Source: an uncultured Lysobacter sp.
GTDB lineage: Bacteria > Pseudomonadota > Gammaproteobacteria > Xanthomonadales > Xanthomonadaceae
Length of the DNA: 13,738 nt
Direction: 5' to 3'
Assembly: GCA_946480055.1 (NCBI GenBank)
Contig: CAMLID010000086.1
Span: forward strand, 1 to 13,738
Notes under the pieces: generated by a model
The model's database searches: none
Told to the model about the DNA's origin: nothing
What the model saw: the letters and a program-made list of their open reading frames with translations, nothing else
Shown: piece by piece, positions 6,798 to 13,738 of the stretch
Layout of the letters: each line of letters opens with the position of its first letter
Numbering within the stretch: the first letter of the stretch is position 1
Translations under genes and position numbers: made by a program

Positions 6798-8822
6798 ATG
6801 GAACGCACCTCCCTGGACACGACTCCGGGTCTTCACCGCGCGCCGGCCCCGCGCCCGATTTCAACCAGCCCGCTAGCCGCCGCCCTCCTCCCCTTGCTCT
6901 GCCTGCTCGCACCGCCGCTGATGGCGCAGGACGCCGAGCCGCGCGACCTCGATCAACCGGTGCAGGCGCGCATGCTGCGCTCCGCCGACGCCAGCAAGCC
7001 GCTGCTGAGCCTGACGCCGCAGGGCGCGCAGCCGCTGGACACCCACGAGGCCCGGCTCGACCTGCGCATCGCCTACACCCGCTCGAAGATCTGGAACCCG
7101 CAGAGTCAGCGCTACGACGAGGTCAACCTGCGCTCGTACCACAGCCCGGGCACCAACCCCGACGTACCGTTCGTGGCACCGACCATCGTGACCTCGCCCG
7201 GCGAGACCGTGCGCATCCGTCTGGACAACGACCTGCCCGAGCAGAAGGACTGCGCGCACGACGACATCAACATCCCGCACTGCTTCAATTCGACCAACCT
7301 TCATTCGCACGGCCTGTGGGTCAGCCCGACCGGCAACAGCGACAACGTGCTGCTGACCCTGCGTCCGGGGGTGAAGTTCGAGTACGAATACAACCTGCCC
7401 GCCGACCATCCGGCCGGCACCTACTGGTATCACCCGCATCTGCACGGCTCGACTGCGCTGCAGGTGTCCAGCGGCATGGCCGGCGCCTTGCTGGTGCGCG
7501 GCAACCGCCTGCCCGCGGCCGGCCGCACCGGCGACCTCGACACCCTGCTGCGCGATCCCGACGGCAGCGCCCTGCCCGAACGCCTGTTGCTGTTCCAGCA
7601 GGTTGCCTACGCCTGCCGCGACAAGGCCACCGGCAAGATCAAAGTGCAGAAGAACGACGCCGGCGAAACCGTGGCCTGGATCTGCGACCCGGGCGACATT
7701 GGCGACATCGAGGGCTACGACCAGTTCGGCTTCGAGCCCGGCGCCAAGATCGACACCTGGGTCCAATCCGGCCGCCACACCAGCATCAACGGCGACGTGC
7801 TGCCGACCTTCACCGGCCTGGTCGCTGGCCGCATCGAGCGCTGGCGCCTGCTGCATGCGGGCGTGCGCGACACCATCAACCTGCAGCTGCGTGAGCTGCG
7901 CGCCAATCCCAGCAGCATGGAAGGCCTGTCCGGCGCCGCGCTCGACAACTGGGTCGCGCGCAACTGCACCGGCCCGGTGGTCACGCAGTTCGAAGTGGCG
8001 GCCGACGGCCTCAGCCACGCGCGCGCGATCGAGAAAGCCGAGAACGTGCTGCAACCGGGCTACCGCAGCGACGCGCTGGTGGTGTTCCCCAAGGCCGGCA
8101 AGTACTGCGTGATCGACGCCGCCGCGCCGGCCTCCGCGAGCATCCTCAACGCCGCCGAGGACCGTCAGCTGCTGGGTGTGGCCGACGTGGCCGCGGGCAG
8201 CGGCGCGCCGATCGCGCAGTTGCTGCCCTACGTGACCGATCGCCTGGTCGCGGCCGCCGAAACCCAGATGCCGGCCGATCAGCGCGCCGGCATCGTCGCC
8301 GCGCTGCGCGACGGCCTGCGCCTGGATGCGTTCGTGCCGCATCCGGACATCGCCGACGGCGAACTCACCGGCAAGCAGGACCTGGTGTTCAACATCAACG
8401 GCAGCGTGACCCCGAACGTTTACATGATCGACGGCTACCCCTACGACCCGAACAAGGCACGCGACCTGGTGCTGGGCAACGTCGAGGAATGGGAGCTGCG
8501 CTCGGACCTGGGCGGCCACCCGTTCCACATCCACGTCAATCCGTTCCAGGTCTCGCGCATCCTCGACCCGCAGGGCAAGGACGTCAGCATCAGCGGCGAG
8601 AAGAACGACCCGCAGTACGCCAACACCAAGGGCACGTGGAAGGACACCTTGTTCGTGAAGAAGGGCTACCGCGTATTCGTGCGCACCCGCTATCAGCGCT
8701 ATATCGGCGAATACGTCCTGCACTGCCACATCCTCGAACACGAGGACCAGGGCATGATGCAGAACGTGCGCGTGCTGGTGCCCGACGGCAAGGGCGGCGG
8801 CATCGGCAACAGCCACCATTGA
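6798..8822 (+). CDS. Exported multicopper oxidase (laccase/CopA-like)
   Basis: A 674-residue multicopper oxidase that would couple oxidation of a phenolic or metal substrate to reduction of O2 to water. All four copper-ligand motifs are intact: HSHG (169-172), WYHPHLHG (210-217), HPFHIH (574-579) and HCHILEHEDQGM (642-653), with M653 as the likely axial ligand at type 1 copper. A long basic N-region and a hydrophobic stretch ending LMAQ predict export with cleavage near residue 43. No classical twin-arginine motif is seen, although many laccases use Tat. Cysteines outside the copper site (C152, C162, C273, C296, C390, C437) suggest disulfides. Residues about 456-522 form a helix-prone insertion before the last cupredoxin domain. 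The start is supported by AGGAG 8 nt upstream. It stands alone, with no copB or other copper gene beside it, so copper resistance versus phenol oxidation cannot be decided. Confidence 0.92.
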   Translation: MERTSLDTTPGLHRAPAPRPISTSPLAAALLPLLCLLAPPLMAQDAEPRDLDQPVQARMLRSADASKPLLSLTPQGAQPLDTHEARLDLRIAYTRSKIWNPQSQRYDEVNLRSYHSPGTNPDVPFVAPTIVTSPGETVRIRLDNDLPEQKDCAHDDINIPHCFNSTNLHSHGLWVSPTGNSDNVLLTLRPGVKFEYEYNLPADHPAGTYWYHPHLHGSTALQVSSGMAGALLVRGNRLPAAGRTGDLDTLLRDPDGSALPERLLLFQQVAYACRDKATGKIKVQKNDAGETVAWICDPGDIGDIEGYDQFGFEPGAKIDTWVQSGRHTSINGDVLPTFTGLVAGRIERWRLLHAGVRDTINLQLRELRANPSSMEGLSGAALDNWVARNCTGPVVTQFEVAADGLSHARAIEKAENVLQPGYRSDALVVFPKAGKYCVIDAAAPASASILNAAEDRQLLGVADVAAGSGAPIAQLLPYVTDRLVAAAETQMPADQRAGIVAALRDGLRLDAFVPHPDIADGELTGKQDLVFNINGSVTPNVYMIDGYPYDPNKARDLVLGNVEEWELRSDLGGHPFHIHVNPFQVSRILDPQGKDVSISGEKNDPQYANTKGTWKDTLFVKKGYRVFVRTRYQRYIGEYVLHCHILEHEDQGMMQNVRVLVPDGKGGGIGNSHH

Positions 8823-8849
8823 GGCAGGCGCCGCAGCGATCGCAGGAAA

Positions 8850-8867
8850 CCCCGCCGCGAGGCGGGG
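8850..8867. terminator. Stem-loop between convergent genes
   Basis: CCCCGCC-GCGA-GGCGGGG is a perfect 7-bp stem. In the plus direction it lies 27 nt past the oxidase stop and is followed by TGTTCGT. In the minus direction it is followed by TTT and lies about 107 nt past the 112-aa gene. It probably serves both converging transcripts, weakly in each direction. It is the exact reverse complement of the hairpin at 11838-11855. Confidence 0.6.
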
Positions 8868-8974
8868 TGTTCGTCTGCGGGCGGCGGTGCGGCGGAAACG
8901 GCGGCGGCTTCGGATCGTCGGCCGTAGGCTGCGGTGACAACCGCACCGGCGCGGACGTTCGGTGTCGCGAGGTT

Positions 8975-9313
8975 CTACCAGTCCGCGGGTTCGCCGTCCT
9001 CGTCCTCGACGACGATGTCGGTCCGGCTGCGTATCCAGGCCAGCAGTGCAGCCAGATCGGCCTGCACGCTCGGCGGGCAGGCGCTGATTTCCAGGAACAG
9101 GTGCTGCGAAGCATCGACGAACAGACGTACGTCGAACATCCAGGCTTTGGCTTTGCCTTTGGCGTCGTCGTCGTTCTCCGTGCCCTTGAGCCAGAACCCA
9201 TCGTCCTGCCGTCGCGCGAAGCTGGGCAGCGCCGCTATCCGCGCCTCGACGAGCTCGCGATGATCGCGATACCAGTCGCCATCGGCGAAGCGCAGATGGA
9301 ATTCCGCGGCCAT
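8975..9313 (-). CDS. Hypothetical protein, 112 aa, downstream of the hydrolase
   Basis: I do not recognise this protein. It has no signal peptide or membrane segment and is acidic and Trp-rich for its size. It begins MAAEFHLRFADGDWYRDHRE and has an internal acidic patch NDDDAKGKAK. The central part, WMFDVRLFVDASQHLFLEI, looks like two beta strands. LAALLAWIRSRTD follows as a helix, and the tail VVEDEDGEPADW is acidic. The gene starts 16 nt after the stop of the lipoprotein hydrolase on the same strand, so the two are probably co-transcribed. The start has only a weak GAGGG ribosome site. Small acidic partners beside enzymes are sometimes antidotes or chaperones, but nothing here proves that. 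It is probably a real gene because of its spacing and the lack of a better frame. Confidence 0.65.
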   Translation of the reverse strand: MAAEFHLRFADGDWYRDHRELVEARIAALPSFARRQDDGFWLKGTENDDDAKGKAKAWMFDVRLFVDASQHLFLEISACPPSVQADLAALLAWIRSRTDIVVEDEDGEPADW

Positions 9314-9329
9314 ACCCTCGCTCGCGCGG

Positions 9330-11240
9330 CTAAGGCGCGCGTCCGTCGTGCGCGCGCTCGTCCTCGCGCAGGATCCGGCGCAGCTCGATGATCGCCTGCG
9401 GCGTCTCCTGCACGCTGTGGCCGGAGGTGATCGCCACCTCCGAGACCGCGCCGTCCAGATGCGCGCTCGCGTACGGCACGTAGCCGTCGCTGGACTGCGC
9501 CAGCGGCACGTTCGGATCCTTGCGCCCGACGATGGTGTGGAACGGCAGGCCCGGCTCCATGGTCAGTCCCTGGGTCACGTGCATGAACCAGGAGGTCGGA
9601 CTCAGATCGTCGGGACCGGTCGGCGGGCGCCCCTTGCGAAAGCCGACCTTCTGCAAGGCCTGCTCGTCGACATCGGCGCGGCGCGCGAGTTCGGCAGTTT
9701 CGCGCAGCACCTCGAACGGCAACCCGATCAGCTTGCGCACGACGCGCAGCGCCCAGCCGTCGGCGACGCCGGCGCCGCGGTGCGGCGCGGCCATGAACAC
9801 CACGCGTCCGACCTGCGGCATCGGCGCGAACACGGTCAGGCCGCGCACCAGCGGTTCCTTGCGCAGGCGCGCGCTCTGCTCCGGCGAGAACGACTCCAGG
9901 GTGGCGTCGAGCACGCGTTCGCCGCTGTCGCTGACCAGCAGGCGCGCGATCACCCCGCCCATGCTGTGTCCGACCAGCACGGCGTCGCGGCTGGCGGCGT
10001 CGTCGCCTTCCGGATCGTAGTGGCGGAAGGTGGACTGCAGCGCCGCATCGATCGATTGCCGGCTCGCGAGCAGCCCCAGGTTGGTCGGATAGAACACCTG
10101 CCAGACCTGGTAGTGATCGCGCAGCTCGTCGTCGCCGAGCAACTCGTTGGCCAGGTTGACCCAGGCTTCCGGACTGCTCGCCAGGCCGTGGACCAGGATG
10201 ATCACGCGCTTGTCGGGATCGTAAGGCTGGTTGAGGTAGACGCGCGGCCGGAACGAGGTGCTCTGGCGTGGCTTGAGCAGGCTCTCCAGGCTCAGCTTGG
10301 CCAGCTCCGAACGCGCCAGCCACACGCCGTAGGCGGCCGAGAAATTCGCCGCCAGCGGCACGGTGCGGCCGGCGATGGTCTCGCTGTCGATCCGATACGG
10401 GTTGTAGGCGTCCAGGCGCAGTTCGCGGCTGGCCAGCACCGCATCCAGATCGGCGCCGGGGAAGCGCGCCGTCACCGTCACCGGCAGGTAGCGGGTGTCG
10501 CGGTAGGCGACCTGGGCCTGCTCGGGATCGCGCTGCGCACGCGGGAACACCGCGACCAGGCTGGTGCCGAAACCGTCTCGCCGATACACCGCGCGCAGGT
10601 TGTCGAAGCCCAGCGTGTCGGAGGCCAGCAGTTCGTCGGGCTGCTGGCCGAGCAGGCTGGCCTCGAAGCCGTGCAGCGCGACCGTGGTCTGGAACTCGCC
10701 GACCCGCACCGGCGAACTGCCGACGCCGCCCTGGGCGCGGCTGCTTTCGAACGTGGCCTGGGCCAGCAGCTCGACCGCGCGGTTATAGATCGCCAGCACA
10801 CGCTGCTGGCGCGATTCGAACACGCGCTGCTCGGGCGTGCGCGGGGTCAGGAACAGATAGGCATAGGACAGCCGCGCGGCCTCGGTCGCCAGCCGCGTGC
10901 GCAGCGGCGAACCGACGAGCTGGGCTTCCTTGTCCGATTGCAGGCGCGCCAGCTGCAGTTCCGCCGATGCGGCCAGCCAGGCTTCGACCGGCGCGGCGTC
11001 GCGCATCTGGGCGACGCAGGGGTCGGGCTCGCGCGTGCAGGCGCCGTGTTCCAGGCCGGCCGCGGCCAGCGTGGTGGCGGCATCGGCACTGAGCTTGCCG
11101 CTGCTGAGGATGTCGGAGCGGCGCGCGATCGCGGCGTCGCCGACGGCGTGCTGCTTGACCGAGACCACCGCGCAGCCGCTGAGCAGCAGCCAGGACAGGG
11201 CCAACACGATCGTTTGGGAGTACCGCCGGCTGGATCGCAT
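9330..11240 (-). CDS. Lipoprotein alpha/beta-fold hydrolase (lipase/PGAP1-like)
   Basis: A 636-residue predicted esterase or lipase tethered to the envelope. The N-terminus (MRSSRRYSQT, then a hydrophobic run) ends in the lipobox LSGC with acylated C23. Residues about 30-330 form a large N-terminal region I cannot assign. The hydrolase domain begins near 340: VIILVHGLASSPEAW carries the oxyanion HG (351-352). VLVGHSMGG places the nucleophile at S426. D585 in SSDGYVPY and H608 in TSGHSV complete the triad. The pattern resembles the PGAP1/lipase class of hydrolases. The residue after C23 is Ala and the next Val, so outer-membrane sorting is expected. GGAGG lies 4 nt before the ATG, a slightly short spacing. 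The 112-aa gene follows 16 nt downstream. The substrate is unknown: glycerolipid, ester or another envelope component. Confidence 0.87.
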   Translation of the reverse strand: MRSSRRYSQTIVLALSWLLLSGCAVVSVKQHAVGDAAIARRSDILSSGKLSADAATTLAAAGLEHGACTREPDPCVAQMRDAAPVEAWLAASAELQLARLQSDKEAQLVGSPLRTRLATEAARLSYAYLFLTPRTPEQRVFESRQQRVLAIYNRAVELLAQATFESSRAQGGVGSSPVRVGEFQTTVALHGFEASLLGQQPDELLASDTLGFDNLRAVYRRDGFGTSLVAVFPRAQRDPEQAQVAYRDTRYLPVTVTARFPGADLDAVLASRELRLDAYNPYRIDSETIAGRTVPLAANFSAAYGVWLARSELAKLSLESLLKPRQSTSFRPRVYLNQPYDPDKRVIILVHGLASSPEAWVNLANELLGDDELRDHYQVWQVFYPTNLGLLASRQSIDAALQSTFRHYDPEGDDAASRDAVLVGHSMGGVIARLLVSDSGERVLDATLESFSPEQSARLRKEPLVRGLTVFAPMPQVGRVVFMAAPHRGAGVADGWALRVVRKLIGLPFEVLRETAELARRADVDEQALQKVGFRKGRPPTGPDDLSPTSWFMHVTQGLTMEPGLPFHTIVGRKDPNVPLAQSSDGYVPYASAHLDGAVSEVAITSGHSVQETPQAIIELRRILREDERAHDGRAP

Positions 11241-11268
11241 CCCGCCTCCGTTGCTGGATCAGGCGGGC

Positions 11269-11298
11269 ATTGTCCGCTCATGCGAGGGCAGCGGTAAA
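11269..11298 (-). promoter_or_regulatory. Possible promoter of the hydrolase operon
   Basis: On the minus strand, TTTACC and GACAAT are spaced by 18 bp, each matching four of six consensus bases. They lie 29 nt upstream of the hydrolase ATG. A weak candidate, listed because no better element was seen in the 205-bp divergent gap. Confidence 0.3.
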
Positions 11299-11445
11299 CG
11301 CGCGTGCCGCCCATCGGCCGCAGACCCGCCAACCCAACCGCCGAATCGCGCGGACCCAAGCCTGCCGGGAAGCACCGCCGGGACCGCCCGGTCTTCACGT
11401 AGGCTCCGCAAACATCTTGCTGCGCACACGGGAGGGGGGCCTGCC

Positions 11446-11799
11446 ATGCACACGCTAGTAGCGTCCGGGGAATCGGAGCCGCATTACCAATACATCGACT
11501 ACATCCACATGGGCGCGTTCATCGCGCGCTTCGTCGTGCAACGCCTGGTCGACGGCCGACTGATCAGCCAGAGCCGCATCCTCGGCCGCATGCGGAACCA
11601 TCAGACCCACAGAATCGATCTGACCACGCTGCGCTTCCATGGCGAAGCCTTGCAGTTCGGAGACCGCGTGCGCCTGCGCGTCGGCGCGGTCGGCGGAGTC
11701 CGGCGTAACGGCCCCGACGTGCCGTACTCGAACCTCTTCGGTACCGCCACCTTCGAGGTGCACGGCATGACCGTGGCCTTTGAGGTACGTCAGGTTTAG
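11446..11799 (+). CDS. Hypothetical protein, 117 aa
   Basis: I do not recognise a family. From the ATG at 11446, preceded by a purine-rich GGAGGGGGG, the protein starts MHTLVASGESEPHYQYIDYI and has no signal peptide. A mixed N-terminal half contains FIARFVVQRLVDGRL and a basic stretch ILGRMRNHQTHR. The C-terminal half alternates short strands: DLTTLRFHGEALQFGDRVRLR, then GTATFEVHGMTVAFEVRQV. This suggests a small beta barrel or sandwich. It lies between the divergent hydrolase gene and convergent groEL and shares the terminator at 11838-11855. The open frame extends upstream without a stop, but no better-supported ATG exists there. The ribosome site and terminator support a real gene; function unknown. 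Confidence 0.6.
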   Translation: MHTLVASGESEPHYQYIDYIHMGAFIARFVVQRLVDGRLISQSRILGRMRNHQTHRIDLTTLRFHGEALQFGDRVRLRVGAVGGVRRNGPDVPYSNLFGTATFEVHGMTVAFEVRQV

Positions 11800-11828
11800 A
11801 GCGTCCGCTTCCAGCGCGCCGCGCAAAC

Positions 11829-11862
11829 GAAAAAAAACCCCGCCTCGCGGCGGGGTTTTTCG
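11829..11862. terminator. Bidirectional terminator between groEL and the 117-aa gene
   Basis: The perfect stem CCCCGCC-TCGC-GGCGGGG (11838-11855) is flanked by eight A residues on the left and five T on the right. It therefore works as an intrinsic terminator on both strands. It ends groEL (minus, about 33 nt past its stop) and the small plus-strand gene (about 40 nt past its stop). Confidence 0.9.
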
Positions 11863-11888
11863 TTTCGCGCGACCGGCGAACGGCTGGA

Positions 11889-13550
<1,662 letters not shown>

Positions 13551-13637
13551 TTAAGTAGGGGGTTCGAAGACTTCGGACTGCGGTGCGGGTCGGCGCGTCG
13601 GCGCAGGCGCTACGACGGCTCGGCTCCCGCGGCCGGA

Positions 13638-13738
13638 TCAGCCGAGGATCGCGAAGATGTCGTCTTCTTTGACGACGAGGTAATCGGTGCCGTCGAGCTT
13701 CACTTCGGTGCCGCTGTACTTGCCGAACAGCACCTTGT
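13638..13738 (-). CDS. groES: Co-chaperonin GroES (3' end)
   Basis: Only the last 33 codons and the stop lie in the window. The frame reads [16 protein letters not shown], then [16 protein letters not shown], then TGA. This is the conserved C-terminus of the 10 kDa co-chaperonin that caps GroEL and closes the folding chamber. The gene continues past the right edge; the full protein is about 95 residues. Its position directly before groEL is the standard operon arrangement. Confidence 0.96.
   Translation of the reverse strand, partial: KVLFGKYSGTEVKLDGTDYLVVKEDDIFAILG

Noticed and set aside
8930..8945. Small hairpin TGCGGT-GACA-ACCGCA after the 112-aa gene
   Set aside because: Only 6 bp with no T-run; chance is likely at this GC content.
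8489..9391. 300-aa plus-strand frame from inside the multicopper oxidase past its stop
   Set aside because: It begins within the oxidase in another frame and reads through the terminator hairpin and the antisense of the 112-aa gene.
9348..11297. 649-aa plus-strand frame opposite the hydrolase
   Set aside because: Antisense shadow of the lipoprotein hydrolase, with typical biased composition.

Overview
The window is high-GC, gene-dense chromosomal DNA from a gammaproteobacterium of the Xanthomonadaceae, most likely Lysobacter or a close relative. The evidence is a secreted protein carrying the Xanthomonadales type IV secretion tag (XVIPCD) beside its lipoprotein partner, an exported subtilisin-type protease, and a chromosomal groES-groEL operon. 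The genus is an inference. No mobile element, CRISPR array, tRNA or rRNA was seen.

Layout from left to right. (1) 1-817, minus: 5' part of glnE, cut by the window edge. (2) 950-2299, minus: an exported S8 serine protease. It has its own terminator, a promoter-like element and a CRP/Clp-like palindrome in the 355-bp gap upstream. (3) 2655-4259, minus: a flavin amine oxidase with an apparent Tat-lipoprotein N-terminus. It is followed by a good intrinsic terminator. (4) 4421-6508, plus: a two-gene operon of a periplasmic lipoprotein (212 aa) followed 15 nt later by a cysteine-free protein (477 aa). The second protein has an HEVQH zinc-protease motif and a C-terminal XVIPCD. This is best read as a type IV secretion system antibacterial toxin with its immunity lipoprotein. 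(5) 6798-8822, plus: an exported multicopper oxidase. (6) 11240 down to 8975, minus: a lipoprotein alpha/beta hydrolase followed by a 112-aa protein of unknown function. (7) 11446-11799, plus: a 117-aa orphan. (8) 13738 down to 11889, minus: the end of groES, then complete groEL, sharing a bidirectional terminator with the orphan.

The genes do not form one pathway. GlnE and GroES-GroEL are housekeeping genes. Between them lies accessory cell-envelope and secretion cargo: two exported oxidoreductases, an exported protease, a lipoprotein hydrolase and the toxin/immunity pair. The pair is the most interesting part. It has a strong promoter-like element, tightly spaced genes and a possible second start in the immunity gene that would give a cytosolic form. 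No secretion machinery is encoded here, so the apparatus would have to be elsewhere in the genome. Several very long open frames opposite or overlapping these genes are high-GC artefacts and were left out.
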